A DNA stretch of 64,000 nucleotides from Sediminispirochaeta smaragdinae DSM 11293 (GCF_000143985.1 NC_014364.1:1488001-1552000); one strand, 5' to 3'. Positions 35,329 to 43,943 are shown, numbered from the stretch's first letter. The notes: generated by a model from the letters alone, not told the origin. Made by a program: numbers and translations.

Positions 35329-35357
35329 AAAATATCACCGATGGCAACGGAGGTCAA
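35329..35357 (-). promoter_or_regulatory. Promoter of the mtaD-to-ecfT run
   Basis: On the minus strand TTGACC (35357-35352) is 17 bases from TATTTT (35334-35329). Confidence 0.65.
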
Positions 35358-35386
35358 ACTATCCTTCTTTCACCCATCTACCAACC

Positions 35387-35415
35387 TGGCAATGAACAGG
35401 GCTTTGGTGTATGAT
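35387..35415 (+). promoter_or_regulatory. Promoter of pncA-zwf-pgl (leaderless layout)
   Basis: TGGCAA (35387-35392) is 17 bases from TATGAT (35410-35415). The ATG follows after exactly six bases (35422), too close for a Shine-Dalgarno site to work. Confidence 0.55.
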
Positions 35416-35421
35416 GGAGAC

Positions 35422-36057
35422 ATGAGTGCAAGCGCATTAATATTAATTGATATTCAGAACGATTTTTGTCCCGAAGGTGCCCTGGCCGTTACGGACGGGG
35501 ATGCAATTGTCCCACCTATCAACCGTCTGCTTGACTCCCCCGGCCGTTCGGGATTCGGGAAGGTGGTGGCTACCGCCGATTGGCACCCCTTAGGCCATAT
35601 TTCCTTTGCCTCCACCCATGAGGGGAAAAAGGTCAATGATCGGATAGAGGCCAACGGTATCACCCAAAATTTATGGCCGGTTCACTGTGTGGCAGGAACG
35701 CCTGGAGCCGATTTTCATCCCGTCCTGGATATCGACAGGGCCGATCTGATACTAAGAAAAGGAACCTCCCTCCATCTCGATTCGTACTCGGCCTTTTTCG
35801 AAAACGACGGAAAGACCCCTACCGGACTTCATGGCTATCTGCAAACCTGCGGAATCGATACGGTTTTTCTTGCGGGCCTTGCCCTGGACTGGTGTGTCTT
35901 TTTTTCAGCCCTTGATGCCCTTGCCCTTGGGTATAAAACGACGATACTGCAGGATCTTTGCAGGCCTGTCGATCAGCCTGCGGGTTTTTCCGATAAGCGG
36001 GTAGGGGAACTCAGGATGAAGGGTGTCCTCGTCAGTACATCGGAGAGCTTGATATGA
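35422..36057 (+). CDS. pncA: Nicotinamidase
   Basis: A 211-residue isochorismatase-fold hydrolase, near the 213 residues of E. coli PncA. The catalytic Asp is in ILIDIQNDFCP, the metal-binding Asp/His cluster in ADWHPLGHISFAS, and the nucleophilic Cys in AGLALDWCVFFSALDA (commonly ATDYCV). It deamidates nicotinamide to nicotinate for NAD salvage. The ATG at 35422 puts the first strand at residue 5; a much longer frame upstream only reads through the divergent gene. Its stop overlaps zwf in an ATGA, coupling NAD(P) precursor salvage to an NADP-reducing pathway. Confidence 0.92.
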   Translation: MSASALILIDIQNDFCPEGALAVTDGDAIVPPINRLLDSPGRSGFGKVVATADWHPLGHISFASTHEGKKVNDRIEANGITQNLWPVHCVAGTPGADFHPVLDIDRADLILRKGTSLHLDSYSAFFENDGKTPTGLHGYLQTCGIDTVFLAGLALDWCVFFSALDALALGYKTTILQDLCRPVDQPAGFSDKRVGELRMKGVLVSTSESLI

Positions 36058-37550
36058 CAGAATGCGATGTCGAGGAGGCTGTTCCCGTCTCTCCTTTTTC
36101 GCTCATCATTTTTGGAGGCGCTGGGGACCTGAGCAGGAGGAAACTTTTTCCCACCCTGTTCAATGCCTTTAGCTCGGGAGAATTCCCTCAAACCTTTTCC
36201 ATTGCTGCCTATGGACGGCAGGAACTGGATGACGGCCAATTTCGCTCTCTTGTACGTCAGTCTATTGAGGAGGAGTGCCCCGATCATCGGGCTGACGATC
36301 TCGACAGCTTTCTTTCCCGCCTCTATTTCCTTTACGGCCATTTTGAGAAGGCGGAGGGCTACGATCGTCTTGCGACGCTCATCGAATCTTTCCCCGATGC
36401 CGAACAGCTGCTCTACTATCTGGCTGTTCCCGAGGCAAGTTACGAAACCATTATCAATCAGATTGCCGCCTCTTCTCTGCCGACGGAAGCCGGGCGGGTG
36501 AAAATCATCATCGAAAAACCCTTTGGAAAGGATCTTTCCGGCGCCCGAAGGCTGAATATCCTTGTTGCCTCCGCCTTTCGGGAGGAGCAGATCTTTCGTA
36601 TGGATCACTATTTGGGGAAGGAGACGGTTCAGAATATCAGCTTCTTCCGTTTTGCCAATGGTATTTTTGAGCCGATATGGAACCGCAACGGGATCGATTC
36701 TGTACAGATCACCGTGGGGGAAGATATCGGCATCGGCCATCGCGGAGGTTTCTACGAAAGGACCGGAGCAATCAGGGATATCTTTCAGAACCATCTCTTG
36801 CAGCTGCTTGCTCTTGTTGCAATGGAGCCTCCTACCGATTTTCACGCCGAACGGGTCAGGGATGAGAAGATCAAGGTGCTCCGCTCGCTTCGTCCCGTCT
36901 CCGTCGACGAGGTTGCCGACTGCTCGGTGGTTGGGCAGTATGCTGCGGGGAGCATTGCAGGTAAAAAGGTGCCGGGCTATCGCGAGGAGGACCGAGTCGA
37001 TTCCGCCTCTGTCGTTCCCACCTTTTTCGCTGCAAAGGTCTATATCGATTCCTGGCGCTGGGCAGGGGTTCCCTTCTACCTGCGTACCGGTAAGCGTTTC
37101 CCTGTAAAGGGAACGGAGATCATCTTACAGTTCAAGCAACCCCCGCTTAAGCTTTTCCGCGACGACTGCAACCCCTTAGAACCCTCGTTTCTCAGGATTG
37201 TTATTCAGCCGGAGGAGATGATTGATCTGCATATCGGCGTAAAATACCCGGAAGCCGCCAATATGCTCTATCCCGTAGACCTTCGCTTCAGTTATAGAGA
37301 AACCTTCGGGACCCGGGCCATCCCTCCCTACAGGAGGCTTATCCTCGATGCCATGCGGGGAGATGCCTCGTTGTTTGTTCGTCAGGATGATGTGGAGGCT
37401 TCCTGGTCCTTTACCGATCCGTTTGTTAGCTACTGGGAGTCTCGGGATTCGATTCCGTTCTATCCCGCAGGAACCTGGGGGCCTGGTGAGGCCCACGATT
37501 TGATCGAACGAGAAGGCAGGCACTGGATAGAGCCTCTGGGGGTAAAATGA
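36054..37550 (+). CDS. zwf: Glucose-6-phosphate dehydrogenase
   Basis: A 498-residue enzyme: coenzyme-binding GGAGDLSRRKLFP near the N terminus, active-site FRMDHYLGKETVQN (usual form RIDHYLGKE), and RTGKRFPVKGTEI. It oxidises glucose 6-phosphate to 6-phosphogluconolactone with NADP and feeds the pentose phosphate pathway. It overlaps pncA and pgl by 4 bases on each side, so the three are cotranscribed and translationally coupled. Confidence 0.95.
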   Translation: MTECDVEEAVPVSPFSLIIFGGAGDLSRRKLFPTLFNAFSSGEFPQTFSIAAYGRQELDDGQFRSLVRQSIEEECPDHRADDLDSFLSRLYFLYGHFEKAEGYDRLATLIESFPDAEQLLYYLAVPEASYETIINQIAASSLPTEAGRVKIIIEKPFGKDLSGARRLNILVASAFREEQIFRMDHYLGKETVQNISFFRFANGIFEPIWNRNGIDSVQITVGEDIGIGHRGGFYERTGAIRDIFQNHLLQLLALVAMEPPTDFHAERVRDEKIKVLRSLRPVSVDEVADCSVVGQYAAGSIAGKKVPGYREEDRVDSASVVPTFFAAKVYIDSWRWAGVPFYLRTGKRFPVKGTEIILQFKQPPLKLFRDDCNPLEPSFLRIVIQPEEMIDLHIGVKYPEAANMLYPVDLRFSYRETFGTRAIPPYRRLILDAMRGDASLFVRQDDVEASWSFTDPFVSYWESRDSIPFYPAGTWGPGEAHDLIEREGRHWIEPLGVK

Positions 37551-38266
37551 ATTTTCTTGCGGTACAAGATGCCGATCATGCGGCGCGACTAATCTATGGG
37601 CGTATCGAAGCCTTGGTTTCCGCTTCCCAATACCCCGTCGTTGTTGCCGTGCCCGGAGGAACTTCTCCCTTACCGCTGTTCCATCTTTGGCGGGATGAAG
37701 GGAAGAGCAGGGGAACCTCCTTCTGGGAGCCCCTGGTTTTGATACAGGCCGATGAGCGCATCGTGCCTCAGACCCACCCCGACAGTAATGCCCGCCTTAT
37801 TCGGGAACACCTGACAGGCGGCTGGAAAGGGCTTGAACAACGCTTTCATCCTTTTCCGCCCGATGCCGATCCTCGCGATTTTCTTGTTCAGGTGCTCGGT
37901 TCAGGATCTCAAGGTTCTGATGAGCGGCTTGCGCCACCGACCTTGACGCTTCTCGGGCTTGGGAACGATGGCCATGTCGCCTCCCTCTTTCCCTGTTGTC
38001 CCGCCGATTGGAAGCGGCGCGAAGAGGCCTTTATCTCCGAATCCCCCAATCATCCCCATCGCCGCATTACCCTCTCTTTTCCCTGGATCAATGCCGGTTC
38101 CGAGATAGTGCTCCTTGCGTTGGGTGAAAAAAAACGAACCGCCATCGCTCGCTTCCTTTCGGGCGACGATAGCGTTCCAGCCGTCTCTCTTGCCCTGAAT
38201 AAGCTCACCCTTGTTTCCGATATTGTTTCTTCTGATGGAAGATTAATAGGGCCTGGAGTCGTTTAG
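37547..38266 (+). CDS. pgl: 6-phosphogluconolactonase
   Basis: A 239-residue DevB-type lactonase with VAVPGGTSPLPLFHLW, the ADERIVPQTHPDSNARL region and the LLGLGNDGHVASLFP motif. It hydrolyses the product of Zwf. No gnd follows in the operon. Its TAG stop overlaps the TAA stop of the convergent DUF1820 gene, leaving no room for a terminator. Confidence 0.93.
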   Translation: MNFLAVQDADHAARLIYGRIEALVSASQYPVVVAVPGGTSPLPLFHLWRDEGKSRGTSFWEPLVLIQADERIVPQTHPDSNARLIREHLTGGWKGLEQRFHPFPPDADPRDFLVQVLGSGSQGSDERLAPPTLTLLGLGNDGHVASLFPCCPADWKRREEAFISESPNHPHRRITLSFPWINAGSEIVLLALGEKKRTAIARFLSGDDSVPAVSLALNKLTLVSDIVSSDGRLIGPGVV

Positions 38267-38601
38267 GCTTCCGGCTCTTCATCCTGGTCATCCTTGCCTT
38301 CATCCTCGTTTTCGATGAGGTGAAAAGGGGTGACCTTGTGCCGTAAACCGAGTTCGTCGGCAGGATCGCTCTCTTTTAACTCCTCTATGAGGGAGACGGT
38401 CTGAAAAGGGATCATGATATGGTCTGCTTCCCCGAAGGCCTTTGTGAGTTCATCCCGACTGGGATCGATGATGAGGCCGTTGCTTTCCGGAAGGATAAGC
38501 CCTTTCATGGAGACGAAGTAGGGATGAGTCAAATCAAGACTGGTCGCCTTTATGGCAACCTCTTTTTTGTTCCAGGTAAAATGAATTCGGTACACAGACA
38601 T
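38263..38601 (-). CDS. DUF1820-like small protein
   Basis: A 112-residue soluble protein. It begins MSVYRIHFTWNKKE behind GGAGG with an 8-base gap; a longer upstream frame into marC is rejected. The pattern of beta strands, then FVSMKGLILPES and MIPFQTVSLIEEL, resembles the uncharacterised DUF1820 family. A highly acidic tail ends it. It follows marC by 58 bases. The function is unknown. Confidence 0.65.
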   Translation of the reverse strand: MSVYRIHFTWNKKEVAIKATSLDLTHPYFVSMKGLILPESNGLIIDPSRDELTKAFGEADHIMIPFQTVSLIEELKESDPADELGLRHKVTPFHLIENEDEGKDDQDEEPEA

Positions 38602-38659
38602 CACCGAGCCTCCATAAAAAAAGATGGTAGCAGATTGTTCTTGCTTGGCCAATAGCGCG

Positions 38660-39259
38660 TCACAGCGAGGAAACGAACGAGGCAATTCCGCTGAGGAGCA
38701 TCTGTATTGCCATGGTGGTGAGAATCATTCCCATCAGCCGCTCGATCGCCTTAATTGCACGGGGTCCGAGAAGTTTGCTCAAGGTTTCGGCACTGATGAG
38801 GATAAGTGCACTGAGACTCCAGGCGATGAGAAGGGCGAGAAACCAGAGAAGTATTTTCTCCGGTGCCTGAGTGGAAAAAAGGATGACCATTGCCATCGCG
38901 GAAGGGCCGGCGACCAGGGGGACCGCAAGAGGCACAACAATAGGTTCACTTTCCGGCTGCTGTTTGTCTCCTCCGCCGCCTGTTGGAAAGATCATTTTCA
39001 CCGCAATGAGAAACAGAATCGTTCCCCCCGATATGCTTAAGGCCGGTTCGGTGATCTGCATTCCCTCAAGAATATATTTTCCAAAGAAGAGAAAGAGCAT
39101 AAGAATGACGAGGGCGATAAGCATTTCACGAATGATAATCTTTTTTCTTCGTCGCTGGGGAACCGAGGCGAGGACCGAAAGAAATGTTGCAATGTTTCCG
39201 AAGGGGTCCATGATGAGGAATAGTGTTGCGGCGGCTCCATAGAGGGTAAGAGGACTCAT
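38660..39259 (-). CDS. MarC family integral membrane protein
   Basis: A 199-residue protein with six hydrophobic segments and the MarC hallmarks FLIMDPFGNIATFLSVL near the N terminus and ALSISGGTILFLIAVKMIFP. The Gly/Asp/Gln-rich loop near residue 115 separates the two halves. MarC was once linked to multiple antibiotic resistance but its transport role is unproven. It follows the HD-GYP gene by 6 bases. Confidence 0.88.
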   Translation of the reverse strand: MSPLTLYGAAATLFLIMDPFGNIATFLSVLASVPQRRRKKIIIREMLIALVILMLFLFFGKYILEGMQITEPALSISGGTILFLIAVKMIFPTGGGGDKQQPESEPIVVPLAVPLVAGPSAMAMVILFSTQAPEKILLWFLALLIAWSLSALILISAETLSKLLGPRAIKAIERLMGMILTTMAIQMLLSGIASFVSSL

Positions 39260-39265
39260 AGTTTG

Positions 39266-41032
39266 TCACACCTCTTTGTGGGTTTCGTAGAAAGCGAGTA
39301 TCTCGGGCAGTGTGGTCTCGAAGGCCTCCACCACCACAGGATCAAAATGACTACCCTTGCCGTTTCGTATGATTCCTAGGGATTTTTCCACAGAAAAGGG
39401 CTCTTTATACGAACGCCTGCTTGTCAATGCATCGAATACATCGGCAATGGCGGTAATTCTTCCCGCAAGGGGAATGGATTCCCCCCTCAATCCGTCGGGA
39501 TAGCCGCTGCCGTCCCATTTCTCATGATGACTTTTGATGATGTCGATGGCGGTCCTCAGCAGTGAATGCTCCATCGTTTTCCGCAAGCCTCTGTCCATCG
39601 ACCAAATCACCTCTTCTCCTATGGTGACATGACTTTCCATGATGTTTCGTTCTGCAGGGGTGAGAGGTCCCGGCTTTAACAGAATGGAATCAGGGATACC
39701 TATCTTACCGATATCGTGGAGGGGGGCAAACCAGAGTATTTCCCGGATGAACCTGGGCGATATCGAGTAGGTTCCCGAATTAAGAATCTGGCGGGCGATA
39801 AGATAGCTGTAACGGGCCATTCGAAGAATATGAAGGCTCGTTTCGTTATCTTTTTTTTCCGTCAGCTTTACGAAGGCGGTGGCAGATTCTGCTACGACCT
39901 GCTGAAGGACAAAGGTGTAGTAAAGGTTCTGCTTTATGGTATAGGCGATTCTTTTCGCATGATATGCATGGTTCTTACGGTATGCATCTTTCAACCTGCT
40001 CGAGATAAAAAAGAAGCCGACGCATCGAGTTTCGAAGAACAGCGGAACGGTTATGCTCGCCCTGATCCCCTCTTCGAGAATCTTCCCGGTCGATATCGAT
40101 GCATGTACTGTCTTGTAATGAGCCTCAAGATCGTTAATGATCCTCGGCTCTTTCTGTGCGATGACCCTGGCCAGGGTTGTGCTGTTTATGTGCTCCGTAA
40201 ACCCAGGTTCGAGCACGACTTTTTCCATGGAACTGATGGCCGCCTCTGCAATGACGATTCCCTGGGTATCGAGAAAGGCAACCGAAATGCGATCGCATGG
40301 AATTTTATCCCCTATTAGCTCCTTTACCATGGGAAGGAGCGCTTCGATGTTTGTCTGTAGCTCCATCTCCCGCAGGGTTCGATCCTGATCGATCTGTTCG
40401 GTGAAACGCCTGACCGCCTCGTTTAAGCGCCGCCCCTCTTCCCATTTCGGGGGAATGAGTTCAAGTCGATCCTGCTCATAGTTGAGAACCTGTTGCATAG
40501 ACTCAAGACCTCTGCCAATCTGTCCGTAGAAGTAGTGTGTCGCACTCCTGAGGCTCAGGGTTACCACAAGAAGAATGACGATAGCCGCCAGGTTGAGGAT
40601 GATATCAAGGGCTGCGATGGAGATGAGCCACTTTCTGTTTTGATAAAAACGGGTGGACAGGTTTCGTGCAACAGAACCGACCACATCGACGGCTTGATCA
40701 AAACTTATGCTCCCCTCCTTCAGCTTCGCCACAAGGCCATGTAGATCGTCTGTCGGCTCGGCTCTTCCCCTTGTAATCGCCGGGGTTTCGGAAAGGGCGT
40801 CCAGACGCTCCTCAAGGCGGTCGAAACTTCGCTGCTCCGGCGGCATAAGTCTGATATGGTGCAATTCAGTGATTACCCCGTTGACCTTATTCAGGGCCGC
40901 CCGGTAGTCGGTACCCATTGTCTCAAATCTTACGGCGGTAACCGAAAAAATGATGACCAGCACTAGGATGAAGAGCAATAAAAAAAGCAAAAGGTAAAGG
41001 CGGCGTGTTGTCAAACTCGAAAGTGTTTTCAT
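39266..41032 (-). CDS. Membrane-bound HD-GYP cyclic-di-GMP phosphodiesterase
   Basis: A 588-residue protein. Membrane segment 1 (about residues 12-34), a short periplasmic region and segment 2 (about 140-165) are followed by a GAF-like domain (about 220-375). The C-terminal HD-GYP domain is intact: HDIGKIGIPDSILLKPG, then SHHEKWDGSGYPDGL and DVFDALTSRRSYKEP. It should hydrolyse cyclic di-GMP and lower its level. It starts 7 bases after the oxidoreductase gene and precedes marC. Confidence 0.92.
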   Translation of the reverse strand: MKTLSSLTTRRLYLLLFLLLFILVLVIIFSVTAVRFETMGTDYRAALNKVNGVITELHHIRLMPPEQRSFDRLEERLDALSETPAITRGRAEPTDDLHGLVAKLKEGSISFDQAVDVVGSVARNLSTRFYQNRKWLISIAALDIILNLAAIVILLVVTLSLRSATHYFYGQIGRGLESMQQVLNYEQDRLELIPPKWEEGRRLNEAVRRFTEQIDQDRTLREMELQTNIEALLPMVKELIGDKIPCDRISVAFLDTQGIVIAEAAISSMEKVVLEPGFTEHINSTTLARVIAQKEPRIINDLEAHYKTVHASISTGKILEEGIRASITVPLFFETRCVGFFFISSRLKDAYRKNHAYHAKRIAYTIKQNLYYTFVLQQVVAESATAFVKLTEKKDNETSLHILRMARYSYLIARQILNSGTYSISPRFIREILWFAPLHDIGKIGIPDSILLKPGPLTPAERNIMESHVTIGEEVIWSMDRGLRKTMEHSLLRTAIDIIKSHHEKWDGSGYPDGLRGESIPLAGRITAIADVFDALTSRRSYKEPFSVEKSLGIIRNGKGSHFDPVVVEAFETTLPEILAFYETHKEV

Positions 41033-41039
41033 ATGTAGA

Positions 41040-42047
41040 CTATACGGTCTCCCATTTCCCTTGTTCGGCTGCCCTGAAAAGGGCCAATATGACGGCGGTG
41101 TTATGCCTGCTGTTTTCCAGAGGCACAGGTACCTCTCTTCCTGTTCGGATGGCTTCGGAGAAGGCCTCCAGTTCGAGGGTGTACTGATCTACAGCGTCGA
41201 AAGAGATCGTCTGTAGCTGTTTATCCGCTTTCGTGCCGGAGAGTAGAATAGTGGCCTTTTCCGTGGGGGAAGGGTTGAAAGGCATGGGAATCTCAAGCGT
41301 TCCCTTTGTTCCGAAAAACCGAATATGCTGATAACTGTTTGTCTGTGTTCCGCAGATGAAAGAGAATTGCCCGGAAGGGAATTTCAGTATGGCCGATGCA
41401 AGTCGATCGATACCGAATTGGGGGTCGCTTTCCACGATCGCACAGACCGATTCTGGCTCTTCTCCAAAGAAGAGACGGCTGGTGAAAACCGGATACACAC
41501 CGATGTCCCACAAACCTCCTCCTCCCTTGTTGTACATGTTCCTGACATTTTGAGGATTATCGTTGTAATAGGTAAAACTTCCCTGACCTCCGGTCAGCGT
41601 CCCCAGGACTCCTTCATTTTTCAGTTTTACGGCAGCCTCCCACTGAGGATGGCTTTTTACCATGAAGGCTTCACCAATCTTCATTCCTGTTTTGTCTCTG
41701 GTTCTGATTATCGCATCGATCTCCTCCAGAGAAAGGGCGATGGGCTTTTCACACAATACGTGCTTGCCTGCCTCCATTGCCGCGATCGCCCATTGTGCAT
41801 GGAGATGATTTGGCAAGGGAATGTAGAGTGCATCGATGTCGGGATCCTGCAGCAGCGCTTCATAGCTCCCGTAATAGTTCTTTATGCCGAGGAATTCGGC
41901 CGCTTCCTGCGCCTTTTCTTCCGATCTGCTGGCAATGGCTGTTATTTCAAGCTGTCTGGATTTCTGAGCCGCGGGAATAACACTTTTTTGTGCAATATTT
42001 GCGGCACCGAGGACTCCCCATCTGATTTTCTCGTTGATTGTTTTCAT
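41040..42047 (-). CDS. Gfo/Idh/MocA family oxidoreductase
   Basis: A 335-residue NAD(P)-dependent oxidoreductase. The Rossmann motif WGVLGAANIAQKSVIPAA, CEKPIALSLEEID with the catalytic Lys, and a GGGGLWDIGVYPV segment are typical of the trans-1,2-dihydrobenzene-1,2-diol/D-xylose dehydrogenase branch. The substrate is probably a sugar or inositol. The ATG at 42047 has no Shine-Dalgarno site; TATACT ends 6 bases before it, a leaderless layout. It heads the HD-GYP-marC-DUF1820 group. Confidence 0.9.
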   Translation of the reverse strand: MKTINEKIRWGVLGAANIAQKSVIPAAQKSRQLEITAIASRSEEKAQEAAEFLGIKNYYGSYEALLQDPDIDALYIPLPNHLHAQWAIAAMEAGKHVLCEKPIALSLEEIDAIIRTRDKTGMKIGEAFMVKSHPQWEAAVKLKNEGVLGTLTGGQGSFTYYNDNPQNVRNMYNKGGGGLWDIGVYPVFTSRLFFGEEPESVCAIVESDPQFGIDRLASAILKFPSGQFSFICGTQTNSYQHIRFFGTKGTLEIPMPFNPSPTEKATILLSGTKADKQLQTISFDAVDQYTLELEAFSEAIRTGREVPVPLENSRHNTAVILALFRAAEQGKWETV

Positions 42048-42053
42048 AGGTAA

Positions 42054-42094
42054 AGTATAACCAATCTCTCCGATCATGCAAGCTTCTCTCCGAT
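42054..42094 (-). promoter_or_regulatory. Gfo/Idh promoter with tandem repeats
   Basis: On the minus strand TTGCAT (42081-42076) is 16 bases from TATACT (42059-42054). The 10-mer TCTCTCCGAT (plus strand) occurs at 42065-42074 and 42085-42094, a 20-base period that straddles the -35 box: a candidate tandem regulator site. Confidence 0.6.
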
Positions 42095-42155
42095 TTTACG
42101 GAGACAACGTCGTATAGGATTGGTATAGGATAAGGATGTGGAATAAGGAAGGGAC

Positions 42156-42185
42156 TTGCAAAAAAATGTGTTTCTCGGGTATACT
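42156..42185 (+). promoter_or_regulatory. Promoter of the pyr operon
   Basis: TTGCAA (42156-42161) is 18 bases from TATACT (42180-42185), placing the transcription start near 42192. Upstream, GTATAGGAT is directly repeated at 42112-42120 and 42123-42131. Confidence 0.75.
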
Positions 42186-42213
42186 CCTCCTATATATGGG
42201 TCAAGCAAGGATA

Positions 42214-42357
42214 ATGCGGAGTATAGGCAACGAAAAGCATCCGGTGGGAAACGGGATGCATCTTCCGTCCTGTTTTTCCGATGAATTTTTTATGATTAAT
42301 CAACCGGCCGTTGTGCCGGTTTTTTTTTGCCCCAATGTTATTAAGGAGGAAGGATGA
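42214..42357 (+). CDS. Putative pyrBI leader peptide (PyrL-like)
   Basis: A 47-codon frame runs from the ATG at 42214 (weak AAGGA just before it) through the intrinsic terminator and stops at TGA 42355-42357, overlapping the pyrBI ATG in an ATGA. An in-frame ATG at 42196, nearly at the transcription start, could give 53 codons. The terminator T-run is read as VFFCPN; as I remember it, E. coli PyrL has AFFCPG at the same place. A ribosome close behind polymerase would block the terminator hairpin, as in UTP-sensing pyrBI attenuation. Translation of this frame is inferred, not shown. Confidence 0.6.
   Translation: MRSIGNEKHPVGNGMHLPSCFSDEFFMINQPAVVPVFFCPNVIKEEG
42237..42328 (+). terminator. 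pyr operon attenuator (pause hairpin, U-rich tracts, terminator)
   Basis: A possible pause hairpin (42237-42242 with 42254-42259) is followed by T-rich tracts at 42273-42277 and 42286-42291. An intrinsic terminator comes next: stem 42302-42308 with 42315-42321, then nine T's to 42328. It lies 25 bases upstream of the pyrBI ATG and inside the leader frame, so it must be conditional. Confidence 0.8.
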
Positions 42358-43943
42358 ATACCAATACGTTTCAGGGGAGGACCCTGGCAGTTATCAGGGA
42401 CTTCAGTCAGGAAGAACGGCTTTATCTTTTTTCGCATACTCGAAGATTGAAGCAGGCACTTTTGGAGGGCGACAGGAAAACCGTCGATGAGTATCGTATC
42501 GACGACGGCGACTTCGGTATCTACGAGGTATTTCTGGAGGACAGTACTCGGACAAAGGAGTCGTTCAAAAATGCGGCCCAGTTTCATGGAGTCAAACTCA
42601 ACAGCCTCGATGTCGGACACAGCTCCATCAATAAAAAAGAGAGCTATGCCGATACCTTCAATACCCTTTGCGGCTATGATAATAAGATCTTTATTGTCCG
42701 CAGTACCTTGGAAGGGGTTTGCCGATGGCTTGAAGAAAACGGAAAGGAGTTTGCTCGCCGGAACGGACTTTCCGTGCCCCCCGCCTTCATCAATGCCGGA
42801 GACGGTAAGCACGAACATCCGACTCAAGAGCTGCTCGATGAGTTCAGCTTCCTTGAACAGCTTGATTGGGACGAATCCAGGCTGCATATTGCCCTTGTAG
42901 GAGATTTGTATCACGGCAGAACGGTTCACTCGAAGGTCGACGGTTTAAAGCTCTTTGGTTCGGTCTCGGTTGATCTGATTGCACCGAAGGAACTTGCCAT
43001 GCCCGAATACTATGTCAGGAAAATGGAAGAGAACGATTTTGCTGTCCGCACTTTTTCTTCCATCGAAGAGTATCTTTCCCAATCGAATACGGCACCGATC
43101 TGGTATTTTACCCGTCCACAGTTAGAACGAATGGGTGACGATATTCTGAAACGGCAGGATGAACTCCGCAGCAAAATCGTTTTTCGAAGGGAGTTCCTTT
43201 CTAAAATCGCTGACGGAACGAAATTTTATCATCCCCTTCCCCGACACAAGGAGCACCCGACCATTCCCACCTTCCTTGACGATACCGAGCTCAACGGCTG
43301 GGAGAATCAGTCGATCAACGGGAAATTGATCCGTATCGTACTGCTCTCTCTCATCGCCGGAAAAATCGGACACGATTTTGTCCCTAAGGCAGAAAAGCCT
43401 CTTGCTTCGGTCGATGATGAGCCCTTCCTTCAGGATGTCCCCGTTGCCCAGGATGGGCCGCCGAAACAGTATGCCGAGGGGGTAAATCCTATCTCAGACG
43501 GTATCGTGATCGATCATATTTGCCGGGGGGACAGCGAGCAGGAGATCAGAGAGCATATGGCACGAATCATCGGGGTGCTCAAGCTCTACGGAAAGGGCGG
43601 CGAGTGGGTAACCAGCAGCCGCATCGCTCCCGGTACCATGAAAGGAATCATTTTCCGCCCCGGTTTCTCGGGTTTTGACGGGAAGCAAATGAAGCAGCTT
43701 GCGGCCATCGCGCCGGGGAGCACCCTCAACATCATCCATGAAAGCAGGGTGGTCAAAAAACTGCGGCTGCACATGCCGCCGCGGATCTACAATTTCGACA
43801 CCATCAGTTGTAGTAATACGGCATGTATCAGCCACCCCTCAAACGGTGAGTCGGTCCCTGCCGAGTTTTTCCGGGTTGCAGGAGATATTTTCGTATGCAA
43901 ATATTGCGAGAAGCCACACACCTTCAAGGAGATCTGGAAATGA
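42354..43943 (+). CDS. pyrBI: Aspartate carbamoyltransferase, catalytic-regulatory (PyrB-PyrI) fusion
   Basis: A 529-residue fusion. Residues 1-350 are the catalytic chain: carbamoyl-phosphate loop STRTK (64-68), HPTQE (155-159) and HPLPR (294-298). From about 375 a PyrI regulatory chain follows, ending in a zinc site with Cys487, 492, 516 and 519, the same 5-24-3 spacing as E. coli PyrI. It makes carbamoyl aspartate in pyrimidine synthesis; nucleotide allostery is expected through the PyrI part. AAGGAGG precedes the ATG. The overlapping leader peptide suggests coupled translation and attenuation control. Such fusions are known in some Thermotogae and spirochaetes. Confidence 0.95.
   Translation: MNTNTFQGRTLAVIRDFSQEERLYLFSHTRRLKQALLEGDRKTVDEYRIDDGDFGIYEVFLEDSTRTKESFKNAAQFHGVKLNSLDVGHSSINKKESYADTFNTLCGYDNKIFIVRSTLEGVCRWLEENGKEFARRNGLSVPPAFINAGDGKHEHPTQELLDEFSFLEQLDWDESRLHIALVGDLYHGRTVHSKVDGLKLFGSVSVDLIAPKELAMPEYYVRKMEENDFAVRTFSSIEEYLSQSNTAPIWYFTRPQLERMGDDILKRQDELRSKIVFRREFLSKIADGTKFYHPLPRHKEHPTIPTFLDDTELNGWENQSINGKLIRIVLLSLIAGKIGHDFVPKAEKPLASVDDEPFLQDVPVAQDGPPKQYAEGVNPISDGIVIDHICRGDSEQEIREHMARIIGVLKLYGKGGEWVTSSRIAPGTMKGIIFRPGFSGFDGKQMKQLAAIAPGSTLNIIHESRVVKKLRLHMPPRIYNFDTISCSNTACISHPSNGESVPAEFFRVAGDIFVCKYCEKPHTFKEIWK

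Noticed and set aside
34960-35421. N-terminal extension of the pncA frame
   Set aside because: The extension runs antisense through mtaD; nicotinamidase length and the -10/ATG geometry favour the start at 35422.
41033-41060. Separate leaderless promoter for the HD-GYP gene
   Set aside because: TATAGT lies 6 bases before the ATG, but no -35 box is found and the upstream gene ends only 7 bases away, so cotranscription is more likely.
42136-42213. Longer version of the pyr leader peptide
   Set aside because: This part lies upstream of or across the predicted promoter, so it would not be transcribed from it.
42192-42353. PyrR-binding leader before the pyr operon
   Set aside because: The conserved PyrR anti-antiterminator loop could not be recognised; leader-peptide attenuation explains the layout better.
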